Of a DNA stretch of 64,000 nucleotides, positions 43,702 through 52,689 are shown in pieces. A program made the position numbers and the translations under genes. Origin of the DNA: Actinomycetes bacterium (GTDB taxonomy: Bacteria > Actinomycetota > Actinomycetes > Actinomycetales > Micrococcaceae); contig JAFAAV010000051.1 of assembly GCA_023426375.1 (NCBI GenBank), positions 1-64,000 on the forward strand. Reading direction: 5' to 3'. How positions within the stretch are numbered: position 1 is the stretch's first letter; each line of letters opens with the position of its first letter. The notes beneath the pieces are model-generated. The model saw nothing but the letters and a program-made list of their open reading frames with translations, was not told the origin of the DNA and made no database searches.

Positions 43702-44928
43702 ATGACAGCCGACGCCGCGGTATCAGATGAGCCGGTTCTCCGACGCGCCCGCATCGTGCAGTGGTTCATCGATCGTCCGCGAATCGCTGACCTTCTCGTG
43801 ATCCTCGCGTGCACCATCCCCACCGTGGTGGCCCTGACCATCGCCCCACCGCACCACACCTGGCTCGGTTACGTGTGCGCAGCGGGGATCGCGGTCGCGT
43901 TCTGGTGGCGTCGCAGTCACCCACTCGTGGTGCTGCTCGTCGTGGTCGCGCTCGCGACGCTGAATCCGATATCCGCGAACGGCATGACGACGGCCTTCTT
44001 CGAGAGCTTCTTCGCCCTGTATGCACTCGCCAGGTACTCGCGCCTCCCGAAGACGATCATCGGCTACCTGCTAGGCGAAGGCACGATCTTCGCGACTGCC
44101 GGGCTCACGATGCTGATGGGGTTCCGGGAGGACTGGCCTATCGTCCTCCTCCAACCGGCTTCCCTCGTCGCACTCGCGCTGGGTTTCGCAGCACGGGCGA
44201 GCACGTCCCGTCGCCGCGCGATCGAAGAACTCGTCACGCTCCGCGAGGACCGCGCGGCCGCCGCCGAGCGCGCCCGTATCACCGCGGAGATGCATGATGT
44301 CGTCGCGCACTCGGTCACCGTGATGGTCGCCCTCGCCGGAGGCGCCGCCGCCGGGTGGGAGAAGCATCCCGAACGCGCACGCAACGCGCTGGACCAACTC
44401 GGCGACGTCGGCGCACACACCCTCGAAGAAATGCAACGCATCCTCCGAGTCCTCCGAGAGAACGACGCCGACCTGGACCGGAACCTTGAATCCTCCGGCC
44501 ACAACCTGCCATCCCTCGAAGAACTCATCGGCGTTTTCAAGACAGCCGGCCTACCGGTCGCTCTGATCATCGAAGGCGAAGGCCCCCCTCACGACGATGC
44601 CCTCGCCGACCCGGCGCTGCAAACGACCGTGTATCGGATCGTCCAGGAGGCGCTCACTAATGCTCTTCGCCATGCGACCGACGCCACGTACGTGGAGGTG
44701 CGCATCACCCCCGATAGTGGGCGGGTCGTGGTGTCTGTGACCGACAACGGGCACGGCGCGAAACCAGGACCGAGTGTCGGAGCAGGAGTTGGTCTCCGAG
44801 CCATGCGTGAGCGGGCGAGCGCGTTCGGCGGAGAGTTCTCCGCTGGCCCGATCCCCAGCCGCGAAGATGCTCCCGGCCCCGGGTGGCGCACCCGCGTGTC
44901 GATCCCGGTGCGAAAGCGAGCAGCATGA
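43702..44928 (+). CDS. Sensor histidine kinase (HisKA_3 family)
   Basis: The protein is 408 aa from ATG 43702 behind GAGGAGGG; ATG 43699 is in frame. The N-terminal region has about six transmembrane helices, then a HisKA_3 dimerisation helix with phosphoacceptor His in ARITAEMHDVVAHSVTVMV and a HATPase_c domain (VQEALTNALRHA, VTDNGHGAKPG, GVGLRAMRERA). NarL-type sensor with no large extracellular domain. It overlaps the response regulator by 4 bases and faces the ABC/GT operon, which it probably controls. Confidence 0.9.
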   Translation: MTADAAVSDEPVLRRARIVQWFIDRPRIADLLVILACTIPTVVALTIAPPHHTWLGYVCAAGIAVAFWWRRSHPLVVLLVVVALATLNPISANGMTTAFFESFFALYALARYSRLPKTIIGYLLGEGTIFATAGLTMLMGFREDWPIVLLQPASLVALALGFAARASTSRRRAIEELVTLREDRAAAAERARITAEMHDVVAHSVTVMVALAGGAAAGWEKHPERARNALDQLGDVGAHTLEEMQRILRVLRENDADLDRNLESSGHNLPSLEELIGVFKTAGLPVALIIEGEGPPHDDALADPALQTTVYRIVQEALTNALRHATDATYVEVRITPDSGRVVVSVTDNGHGAKPGPSVGAGVGLRAMRERASAFGGEFSAGPIPSREDAPGPGWRTRVSIPVRKRAA

Positions 44929-45620
44929 CTGACCCGGTCCCCGAGAAGATTCGCGTCGTCGTCGTCGATGACCAGCCGCTCGAACGTGCGGGGAACGCCC
45001 TCATCCTGGACTCGGACGATGAGATCGAAGTCATCGAAGAAGCAGGCAATGGTGTGGAGGCGATCGCGGCTGTCGCTCGCACACGGCCAGACATTGTGCT
45101 CATGGACGTCCGAATGCCAGTCATGGACGGGCTCGCCGCGACCCGCATCATCGCCGAGCAGCATCCCGGCGTAAGGGTCATCGTGCTCACGACGTTCGAC
45201 CTGGACGAGTACGCATTCGGCAGCCTCAAGGCAGGTGCGAGCGCGTTCCTGCTGAAGAGCACCAGGCCGGCCGCGCTCATCGAGGCGGTCAAGACCGTCG
45301 CATCCGGTGCCGCTGTCGCGGCCCCGCGCCTGACCTCGAAGCTCATCGAGCACTACCTTCAACCGACCGAGCCGCAACGAGACGGTCGGGCGGGTGAGAA
45401 GAAGGAAGTACTGGACGTACTCAGCCCGAGGGAGCGGGAGATCTTCTGCTCGATCGTGCGAGGGCTCACCAACGCCGAGATCAGCGAAGAGCTGGTGCTC
45501 GCACCGTCGACCATCAAGTCCCATGTCAACTCGATCTTCGCGAAGCTCGGCCTCCGCGACCGCGTTCACGCCGTCATCCTCGGCTACGAACTCCGCCTCA
45601 ACGCCAGCACGGGGAGCTGA
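44925..45620 (+). CDS. NarL-family response regulator
   Basis: This 231-aa protein has a receiver domain (VVVVDDQPLERAG; phospho-acceptor in IVLMDVRMPVMDG; LTTFDLDEYAFGSLKAGASA; FLLKSTRP) and a C-terminal LuxR/NarL helix-turn-helix (LSPREREIFCSIVRGLTNAE, ISEELVLAPSTIKSHVNSIF). It is the partner of the overlapping histidine kinase. The promoter of the divergent ABC operon (43461-43701) is its likely target. Confidence 0.92.
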   Translation: MTDPVPEKIRVVVVDDQPLERAGNALILDSDDEIEVIEEAGNGVEAIAAVARTRPDIVLMDVRMPVMDGLAATRIIAEQHPGVRVIVLTTFDLDEYAFGSLKAGASAFLLKSTRPAALIEAVKTVASGAAVAAPRLTSKLIEHYLQPTEPQRDGRAGEKKEVLDVLSPREREIFCSIVRGLTNAEISEELVLAPSTIKSHVNSIFAKLGLRDRVHAVILGYELRLNASTGS

Positions 45621-45876
45621 GGCTGCTCAGCCACTTCGAGCAGCGCCCCGTCAGCGGCGCCCGGAAAGGCGCGGAACCCCTGTGCTGAGCAGCATCGACA
45701 GCGGAAGCCGGTAGGTCGATCCATTGTGGTCGAACAGCAGGCCAGCGAGATCGCTGAGTACGACGCCGAGAGCCCGAAGTGGTCGTGCTGCGCTCTACGA
45801 AGCGCCAACGAGTGGTCCGCCCGGGCGCTGAAAATAGCTCCGCTCTCGGTCAGTTGAGCGGGGAGTGTCTTGCTGA

Positions 45877-46320
45877 CTACCGGTCGCGGCCGTGCGGGTC
45901 GCGAAGCGCGACACCCGCACGGCACAGCTGCACCCGGACGGTGCTGGCGTTGAAGCCCATCCGCTCGCCGACGCTGGCCAGCGACTCGCCCTGCTCGTAG
46001 CGGCGGCACATTTCGAGCACTTGTTCCGATGACGGCTTCTCTCGGCGCAACCGCACGCCTCGCTCCCGCAACCGCCCAGCGAGCCGCTGCCGGCTCACGC
46101 CCAGATCGACAGCGATCACCCGCAGAATCTCGCCGGTCTTGTACCGCCGCTCTGCCTCGTCCAGCATCTCCGCCGTCAACCGCAAGACCGGGCGCGGCAA
46201 CGGCCGAGAGGAGGCCGGGCCCGCCGCTCCCGACCTACGGCGGTGACGGATTGCACGGTGCGACGAGACCGACAACTGGAGGGCCGGGGCAAGGTTAGAG
46301 CACTGTCGCGCTACCTCCAC
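45877..46320 (-). CDS. Double helix-turn-helix protein, recombinase-C-terminus type (copy 2)
   Basis: This 147-aa protein has the same two helix-turn-helix units as the gene at 37847 (LDEAERRYKTGEILRVIAVD, LEMCRRYEQGESLASVGERM) and the end LRDPHGRDR. An N-terminal extension (ARQCSNLAPALQLSVSSHRA) is readable. I read it as a DNA-binding protein derived from a serine recombinase tail; it lacks a catalytic domain. Copies 1 and 2, in direct orientation, bracket the hydrolase-to-response-regulator cassette. Confidence 0.65.
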   Translation of the reverse strand: MEVARQCSNLAPALQLSVSSHRAIRHRRRSGAAGPASSRPLPRPVLRLTAEMLDEAERRYKTGEILRVIAVDLGVSRQRLAGRLRERGVRLRREKPSSEQVLEMCRRYEQGESLASVGERMGFNASTVRVQLCRAGVALRDPHGRDR

Positions 46321-46638
46321 TTTGTCCTGAGTCGGGTCATCGTTGACAGATGAGTCGGTAGATGGATGACAGAAGGGTCTTGGAACTTTTTGGTTCCGGG
46401 GCCCTTTTGTCGTGTCTGGGGGTGGGGGTTCACTGCTGCGTGCGCTCCTGCAATCAGACAGCTCTCAACTACACCGCTCTCTCATTAGGCAATGCGATGC
46501 TCAGTTACCGCAGAGGACGCATGGCTGACCTACAACTTGAGTAGGACTAAATCCACCCCTGTGCATCATCACGATCTTGACCAGGCCATTGAGGAAATCA
46601 CCATTGACAATGCCCAGCCATGAGGTCACCGTTCTTCC
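46321..46638. other. Intergenic boundary region; possible terminator
   Basis: No supported gene. A small hairpin GGAAC(tttttg)GTTCC at 46382-46397 is followed by ggggcccttttgt and could be a weak rightward terminator. The base composition drops from here onward, so this region may be the edge of the accessory block. Confidence 0.4.
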
Positions 46639-47244
46639 ATGACACGTACCGCGCACGTACTGCTCATCGACCAGGTTGCCGACTGGGAAGCCGGTCATCT
46701 GCTGGCCGAACTCAACACGGGACGATTCATCTCAGAACCGTGGAAGGTGGTCAGCATTGCGGCCACTGATCAGCCAATCTCCACGATGGGTGGACTGAAA
46801 TGGCTGCCCGACATTACGATCCATGACCTAGACCCAACCCAAAGTGACCTATTGATCATGCCCGGCGGAGTGGGGTGGCAACCGGGGAAAGAGGAGCCGT
46901 TCGTCGCCACAGCTCAGCAATTCCTCGATGCTGGCGTCCCCGTTGCCGCGATCTGCGGGGCAACGGAGGCATTGGCACGCGCCGGTCTGCTCGACAATCG
47001 GCCCCATACCGCAGCCGCGAAGGAAGCCCTCGAAGCAACCGGCTACAAGGGCGGCGATCATTATCTCGACCAGCGAGCCGTCGCCGACGGCGGACTCGTT
47101 ACCGCTGGACCCCAATCTCCGGTGCAGTTTGCTCGCGCGACACTCGGAATGCTCGGACTCATGTCCGATGAAGTGCTCGAAGCCTACGAAGCCCTATTCC
47201 ACCGTAGTGATCCGTCAGCGTTCCCTGTGCTGATGTCCATCTAA
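46639..47244 (+). CDS. DJ-1/PfpI-family protein
   Basis: This 201-aa class I glutamine amidotransferase-like protein has the nucleophile elbow AAICGATEALARAGLL (Cys at about residue 106), a preceding DLLIMPGGVGWQ strand and Glu near PGKEEPF. DJ-1/PfpI members are glyoxalases, chaperones or regulators; the exact activity is not predictable. It stands 39 bases before DUF2200 and may be in one transcript with DUF2200 and DUF899. Confidence 0.85.
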   Translation: MTRTAHVLLIDQVADWEAGHLLAELNTGRFISEPWKVVSIAATDQPISTMGGLKWLPDITIHDLDPTQSDLLIMPGGVGWQPGKEEPFVATAQQFLDAGVPVAAICGATEALARAGLLDNRPHTAAAKEALEATGYKGGDHYLDQRAVADGGLVTAGPQSPVQFARATLGMLGLMSDEVLEAYEALFHRSDPSAFPVLMSI

Positions 47245-47283
47245 ACTCGGAGCGCTACCACCGCTCCAATCGCAGAGGACCTC

Positions 47284-47634
47284 ATGGCCCAGCACCGCAT
47301 CTACACCACCAGCTTCGCCAGCGTGTACCCGCACTACGTCACCAAGGCGGAACGAAAGGACCGTACTAAGGCAGAGGTCGACCAGATCATCTGCTGGCTC
47401 ACCGGTTATTCCCCCGAGCAACTCCAAACCCAGCTCGACAACGACGTCGATTTCCAGACCTTCTTCGCCGATGCCCCAGCCATGAACACTAACCGCGCTC
47501 TCATCAAGGGAGTAGTCTGCGGTGTACGCGTCGAAGACATCGAAGAACCCCTCATGCAGGAAATCCGTTACTTGGACAAGCTCATTGATGAGCTCGCCAA
47601 GGGCAAAGCAGTGGAGAAGATCCTGCGCAGTTAG
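47284..47634 (+). CDS. DUF2200 protein
   Basis: This 116-aa protein is recognisable as DUF2200 by MAQHRIYTTSFASVYPHYV, KAEVDQIICWLTGYS and the central NDVDFQTFFADAPAMNTNRA. No catalytic function is known. RBS GAGGAC lies ahead of ATG 47284. A decayed second copy of this gene is found about 0.7 kb downstream (48342-48556). It is co-directional with DJ-1 and DUF899 genes. Confidence 0.85.
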   Translation: MAQHRIYTTSFASVYPHYVTKAERKDRTKAEVDQIICWLTGYSPEQLQTQLDNDVDFQTFFADAPAMNTNRALIKGVVCGVRVEDIEEPLMQEIRYLDKLIDELAKGKAVEKILRS

Positions 47635-47660
47635 CTCATTCAGAGGGAAGGGTCCGACCA

Positions 47661-48335
47661 ATGACTACCAACGAGAACTGGCCTCCGATCGTCGATCGCA
47701 CTACCTGGAACGATGCCCGAGCCGTCCTGCTGCAGCAAGAAAAAGCCCTGACCCGCATGAAGGACTCGATCAGCGCGGCTCGTCGGCGAATGCCCATGGT
47801 CGAGGTGAGAGCAGATTATGCGTTCGGAGGACCAGAAGGCACCGTCACCCTGCTCGACCTTTTCGACGAACGACCACAGCTGATTGTCCAACACTTCATG
47901 TTCGGCCCGGACTGGAAAGAAGGATGTGACGGGTGCTCGATGATGGCCGAGCACATCGGCCCCTTGTCTCACCTTCACGCGCGTCGAACCTCGTTCGTCC
48001 TCGCTTCACGAGCACCGTTGGGTCGACTGCTGGACTTCCGCCAGCGGATGGGATGGGACCTCCCCTGGTACTCAACCGTCGGAGACGAGTTCAACACTGA
48101 TTTCGGAGCCACAGTGGACGGCGAAGAACGACAAACGGTCAGCGTCTTCCTCCGTAAGGGTGACCGCGTCTTCCACACCTGGTCCACCCAGGGACGCGGA
48201 GAAGAGACGTTCATGCAAGTGTTCGATCTGCTGGACCTCACCCCTTACGGACGCCAGGAAGACTGGGAAAACTCACCGGCCGGCACCCCGCAGGAACCGA
48301 CCTATTCGTGGATGCGGCTCAGTGACAGTTACTGA
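47661..48335 (+). CDS. DUF899 thioredoxin-like protein
   Basis: This 224-aa DUF899-family protein has VEVRADYAFGGPEGTVTLLD, then QHFMFGPDWKEGCDGCSMMA, the conserved CxxC-like centre (CDGC, about 91-94), and later TDFGATVDGEERQTVSVFLR. The thioredoxin fold is inferred from the family. Function is unknown, possibly redox. It follows the DUF2200 gene by 26 bases. Confidence 0.85.
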   Translation: MTTNENWPPIVDRTTWNDARAVLLQQEKALTRMKDSISAARRRMPMVEVRADYAFGGPEGTVTLLDLFDERPQLIVQHFMFGPDWKEGCDGCSMMAEHIGPLSHLHARRTSFVLASRAPLGRLLDFRQRMGWDLPWYSTVGDEFNTDFGATVDGEERQTVSVFLRKGDRVFHTWSTQGRGEETFMQVFDLLDLTPYGRQEDWENSPAGTPQEPTYSWMRLSDSY

Positions 48336-48341
48336 AGTTGC

Positions 48342-48556
48342 TCGGTTTAATGTCCTCGAAGTTCAGAACCGGGCCCAGGCCAAAGTCGACCACCTCATCT
48401 ATTAGCTCACCGGCTACTTCCGAAGCAGCTACTGGCCCAGCTCGCGCACGACGTCGATTTCCAGACCTTCCTCGCTGACGCCCTGTCCATGAACACCAAT
48501 CGTGCCCTCATCACCGGCGTTACCTGTGGTGTACGCGTCGAGGAGAGCGCGGTGTT
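48342..48556 (+). pseudogene. Decayed second copy of DUF2200
   Basis: Translated pieces match the intact gene: AKVDHLIY then a stop, LTGYF, and after a frameshift LAHDVDFQTFLADALSMNTN followed by RALITGVTCGVRVEE. At least one stop and one frameshift interrupt it, and the 5' part is missing. It is a relic of a tandem duplication. Confidence 0.75.
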
Positions 48557-48936
48557 GAGACCATGATTCATAACGCTACTCGGCGCTTCGGCGTTTGGAT
48601 GTCTCACTTGATCCTTCCGATACCAAAGTTCATGCCACCGATACCTCGGTATTTCGAGCCGACAACAAGCGTTGGAAGTTGAAATAATCAAGCCCGAAGA
48701 ACGATCCGGAGCAAATAGTCTGACCCATAAATTGGGATCACGAATACTACCCTTGGAACACTTGGAACATTGTCATATTAATGGGAATCAGCGGCTCCGT
48801 TGATAACCCATGGTGTCAGCCCAACCAGGGCTGGACCCTCAATGTTCTCAAGAGAGAGAAACCTTCGGCCAGGTCGAGTGTCTCTCGAACCACGCCCTGT
48901 TTGCCAACCTCGCGGTCGCGGCATTCAGCGTGATGA
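48557..48936. other. Non-coding stretch
   Basis: This AT-richer interval between the DUF2200 relic and the next gene contains no supported ORF, RNA or repeat that I can identify. Confidence 0.4.
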
Positions 48937-49416
48937 TCATCGTGTTCGGTGGGTGACCGTCCCGAGTCCCCACGCTATGAGTCCGGACATCGCGCCCACG
49001 ATCACTCCGGTCAAGAGGCTGGATAAAGCAGCAAAGAGACGCACGATGATTGACTGCACACCGAGATCGAGGTCCGTCAGATTGCCACCGAGTTGAGGAG
49101 GATTCTCACCGAAGCTGACATTCCAGAGCAACTGGTGGCCTATCGCAAGAAACACTCCATAAATGGCACCAACCACCAACAAAGTGAGGAATGGGTTGGG
49201 CACGCGCTTCCACAGTGCGACAACGATCCAAATCAGCGGTGGGAGGAATACGAAAAGTGCATTGAGAAATGTTCCCTCGGAGATCAAACCCAAGTCATGG
49301 AGCACGACCCGCGGAGCCGCGAGTAGAGCGAGGCCAATAATTGCCATGTATGGCAGACCGAGGACACTTCGGCGGGAATGAGACGGACGTTGTTGTGAAG
49401 AATGAGTGTGTGTCAT
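48937..49416 (-). CDS. Four-helix membrane protein (unknown)
   Basis: This 159-aa protein has four hydrophobic helices (LPYMAIIGLALLAAPRVVLH; LNALFVFLPPLIWIVVALW; FLTLLVVGAIYGVFLAIGHQ; LFAALSSLLTGVIVGAMSGL). It has a Ser/His-rich N-terminus and no family motif. It is divergent from the histidine kinase at 49551 with a 134-base interval, so it may be a target of that two-component system. Confidence 0.65.
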   Translation of the reverse strand: MTHTHSSQQRPSHSRRSVLGLPYMAIIGLALLAAPRVVLHDLGLISEGTFLNALFVFLPPLIWIVVALWKRVPNPFLTLLVVGAIYGVFLAIGHQLLWNVSFGENPPQLGGNLTDLDLGVQSIIVRLFAALSSLLTGVIVGAMSGLIAWGLGTVTHRTR

Positions 49417-49550
49417 GCATTCGACCGTAGGGAAAGCCTCCCGACTGGCGCGTCCGTCCCTGAGCCCGACTTGACTACGTCAGCAGGCGACGTCGACCGT
49501 CGCGTCGTGACGACTATCAGGCTTTGCTCCCCCGGCCTAGGCTGGGGTGT

Positions 49551-50723
49551 ATGAAAGTGGAGAGCACCATCAGACCGGACCGGCGAGTACCGCCGAGCTG
49601 GATGATTGATGGTCTCCTGGGGTTAGCGGTTGCTCTCACAATGGCAGCGGTGATCAGCGCCAATCATGGTGGTCGCACCAACCCGGATGCGTTGTCCTAT
49701 TTATGGGCTACAGGGCTGGGTGCATTGATGCTGGTCCGGCGCCGGTATCCCGTTCTGGTGCTAGCCATTACGGTGTTGGGGCTCTTCGCGTACTACGCGG
49801 CAGGCTACCCCGCAGTTGGGGTCGCAGTACCGATTGCCGCGGCTCTCTACTCGGCCGCTGAACTCGGACGGGTGGCCTGGGCAATCGGTGCCGGCATACT
49901 CGCCCTGGCGACCAGCGTTTTCTTTCGGCTTGCCGAAGGCCAGGAAGTGTCACTCGTCATCGGTTACGAGTTTGCCGGTCATGCGTTCCTGATGGCGGGT
50001 GCGGTGGCATTGGGGGACAGTAATCGTTCTCGCCGTGCGCTGGTGGCACGGGCACGTGAGGTCGTCGCACTAACTTCGGAGCGCGCCCGGCGCGAATCGG
50101 ATGCGAAAACACAAGCGCAGCACCTCGCCATCGCACGCGACCTCCACGATTCCATTGGACATTCGACGTCCGTGGTCTCTCTACACGCGGACGTCGCTCG
50201 AGAGGCCATCGCGCGTGACGACAGCGTTTCCGCTACAGAGGCCCTACAACTGATCAAGGACACCACGGCTTCAACCATGCTCGAGTTGCGCCGTACCGTT
50301 GCCGTGCTGCGCACGCCTGATCTGCCAGCGCGAGACCCGGCGAGCCTTTCCGACGTACGAGGCCTGATTGGTCTGGTCTCCGGAGTGGAAATTTCAACGG
50401 ACATCCACATTCCTGTGGACCTGCCCGGAGATGTGGATATCGCCGCATTTCGGATCATCCAAGAATCACTGACCAATATCGTGAAACATTCCTCTGCCAC
50501 GAAAGCCCACATCAGGACTTCCCATCGGGGCGACTGGTTCTGGGTATCCATCACTGACAACGGCGGCCGCAAAAAATCCGGTGTGAGCACCGCGGCAACT
50601 ACCGGGCACGGCCTCGAGGGCATGCTTGAACGAGCTACGGCAGTGGGTGGCACCGTAGAGGCCGGGTCAGTAAGGGACGGGTTCGCTATCCATGCCAAGC
50701 TCCCCCTCGACGGGCGATCATGA
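49551..50723 (+). CDS. Sensor histidine kinase (HisKA_3 family)
   Basis: The protein is 390 aa from ATG 49551. About six transmembrane helices come first, then the HisKA_3 helix with His in HLAIARDLHDSIGHSTSVVS, and HATPase motifs IQESLTNIVKHS, SITDNGG and TGHGLEGMLERATAVGG. NarL/DesK-like type with no large sensor domain. It overlaps its response regulator by 4 bases. The divergent four-helix membrane protein is a candidate target. Confidence 0.9.
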   Translation: MKVESTIRPDRRVPPSWMIDGLLGLAVALTMAAVISANHGGRTNPDALSYLWATGLGALMLVRRRYPVLVLAITVLGLFAYYAAGYPAVGVAVPIAAALYSAAELGRVAWAIGAGILALATSVFFRLAEGQEVSLVIGYEFAGHAFLMAGAVALGDSNRSRRALVARAREVVALTSERARRESDAKTQAQHLAIARDLHDSIGHSTSVVSLHADVAREAIARDDSVSATEALQLIKDTTASTMLELRRTVAVLRTPDLPARDPASLSDVRGLIGLVSGVEISTDIHIPVDLPGDVDIAAFRIIQESLTNIVKHSSATKAHIRTSHRGDWFWVSITDNGGRKKSGVSTAATTGHGLEGMLERATAVGGTVEAGSVRDGFAIHAKLPLDGRS

Positions 50724-51376
50724 CTCGAGTTCTGCTGGTTGACGATCAAGATCTCGTTCGCGCAGGACTACGCGCCCTACTCAGCAACGATCCCGACCTG
50801 AGCATCATCGGAGAGGCCACATCCGGGGACGAGGCAGTGGCCATGACGCGTCAGCACAATCCGGATGTTGTGCTCATGGATATTCGCATGCCCGTTATGA
50901 ATGGCGTCGAAGCTACACGACAGATTCGAGCTGACCCTGATCTGATAAGCACACGGATCCTCATCCTGACTACTTTCGATGATGAGGACGAGATTCTGGA
51001 AGCTATCCGTTTCGGCGCAGCTGGCTACCTCCTCAAAGACACCCCATCGGGCGAACTCCGCGCCGCGGTTCATGCTGTTGCAGACGGGGACAACAGCCTC
51101 TCGCCAAGCATTGCTCGTCGCGTGATGGATCACATTGCCAAGACGCCCCGACCAATGATCCACAATCAGCGGCTTGATAAATTAACCGACCGAGAACTCG
51201 CGGTGCTGCAACGCATAGCCCATGGTGAGAATAATACGGAAATCGCGGAGGTGCTTTTCATCAGTCCGGCCACGGCTCGCACCTACGTCAGCAGAATTCT
51301 CACCAAACTCCAGGCCCGCGACCGAACAGAACTTGCCATCATTGCCCACCGCTCAGGTCTCTACAGCGAAGAGTGA
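50720..51376 (+). CDS. NarL-family response regulator
   Basis: This 218-aa protein has a receiver (VLLVDDQDLVRAGL; VVLMDIRMPVMNG; LTTFDDEDEILEAIRFGAAG; YLLKDTP) and LuxR-type helix-turn-helix (LTDRELAVLQRIAHGENNTE, IAEVLFISPATARTYVSRIL). It pairs with the overlapping histidine kinase. It is a standard cytoplasmic transcription factor. Confidence 0.92.
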   Translation: MTRVLLVDDQDLVRAGLRALLSNDPDLSIIGEATSGDEAVAMTRQHNPDVVLMDIRMPVMNGVEATRQIRADPDLISTRILILTTFDDEDEILEAIRFGAAGYLLKDTPSGELRAAVHAVADGDNSLSPSIARRVMDHIAKTPRPMIHNQRLDKLTDRELAVLQRIAHGENNTEIAEVLFISPATARTYVSRILTKLQARDRTELAIIAHRSGLYSEE

Positions 51377-51461
51377 AACAACACGTACGGCTAGGGGCCG
51401 AGACCAGTTGCGACTGGCAAGTGGCCGGCTCAGCATGGTCAGCCCAAGAAAGGACCGCAGC

Positions 51462-52565
51462 ATGGTTTCCACATCTCGCCTCACCGCAGTCACCACCCTG
51501 ACCTTCGCGCTGTTCCTCCTGACGTCCTGCACCACCGGCAACGATCAGCCCGGTGAGCCGGCCAGCAACGAAACGACCGCGGCGTCGTCGTCGTTGGGCG
51601 AACCCGAGGTGATCAGCGAGGGGCTGGAGGCCCCGTGGTCCATCTCGTTCCATGACGACACTCCCCTGATCAGCGAGCGTGACTCCGCCAGGATCGTCGA
51701 ACTCGACGACGCCGGTCAGGCTCGCGAGGTCGCCACCGTCGACGGCGTGGCGCCGCGAGGTGAGGGCGGCCTGCTGGGTCTGGCGGTCAAGGACGACTAT
51801 CTGTATGCCTATTTCACAGCCGAGGACGCCAACCGGATCGAACGATTCCCCATCACGGGTAACTCTGGCAACCTGTCGCTCGACGAGCCTGAGGTCGTAC
51901 TGGACGGAATCCCCGCGGGCAGCACCCACAACGGCGGGCGGATTGCATTCGGGCCGGATGGTTTGTTGTATGCCACCGCCGGAGATTCCGGTAACCGCGA
52001 GGACGCCCAGGACAGAGAATCGCTATCGGGAAAGATCCTGCGGATGACCCCGGAAGGTGACGTTCCGGAGAGCAACCCCTTCCCCGATTCCCTGGTCTAC
52101 AGCTATGGGCACCGCAATCCGCAAGGGCTGGCGTGGGCGGAGGATGGCACGTTGTACGCGAGTGAATTCGGGCAGAACACGTGGGACGAGCTGAACGTCA
52201 TCGAGCCCGGCGGCAATTACGGCTGGCCCGAGGTCGAAGGCATGGGAGACCGCGATGAGTTCATCAACCCCGTACAGCAATGGGAACCGAGCGAGGCTAG
52301 CCCCAGTGGTATCGCCGTCCGTGATGACACGTTGTTCATGGCCAACTTGCGCGGCGCTCGGCTGCACGAGATTCCGCTGAGCAATCACGCCGAATCGGTG
52401 GAGCATTTCACCGACGACTACGGGCGGCTGCGAGATGTCACCGTAGCCCCGGACGGTTCCCTGTGGGTGATGACCAACAACACCGATGGCCGCGGTGACC
52501 CATCACCGGAGGATGATCGGATCCTGCGGTTCGCCCCGACCAATAGCTCCTCGCCGAGCAACTAA
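51462..52565 (+). CDS. PQQ-type glucose/sorbosone dehydrogenase-like lipoprotein
   Basis: The protein is 367 aa from ATG 51462 (AAAGGA upstream; ATG 51435 in frame is less likely). The signal peptide ends in lipobox LLTSC (Cys at about 23), so it is membrane-anchored outside. The soluble-aldose-dehydrogenase beta-propeller shows LEAPWSISF, GEGGLLGLA, THNGGRIAFGPDGLLYATAG (with the DSGN that follows), SGKILRMTPEG, YGHRNPQGLAW and GGNYGWP. It would oxidise sugars outside the membrane if PQQ is available; no PQQ synthesis genes are nearby. Confidence 0.88.
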   Translation: MVSTSRLTAVTTLTFALFLLTSCTTGNDQPGEPASNETTAASSSLGEPEVISEGLEAPWSISFHDDTPLISERDSARIVELDDAGQAREVATVDGVAPRGEGGLLGLAVKDDYLYAYFTAEDANRIERFPITGNSGNLSLDEPEVVLDGIPAGSTHNGGRIAFGPDGLLYATAGDSGNREDAQDRESLSGKILRMTPEGDVPESNPFPDSLVYSYGHRNPQGLAWAEDGTLYASEFGQNTWDELNVIEPGGNYGWPEVEGMGDRDEFINPVQQWEPSEASPSGIAVRDDTLFMANLRGARLHEIPLSNHAESVEHFTDDYGRLRDVTVAPDGSLWVMTNNTDGRGDPSPEDDRILRFAPTNSSSPSN

Positions 52566-52689
52566 TCGAGGGAATCACCAGGTCACCTGCGCCCCGAAGC
52601 TGGGCGCTTGAAGCGGATTCCACACAGGCATACGTCGAGCATGGCATCCACACCGTTTTCTGGGCCGATCAGACAGTTACGGTGGACGC

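Noticed and set aside
48407..48691. Minus-strand 94-aa open frame
   Set aside because: It is antisense to the decayed DUF2200 relic; no start signal or motif.
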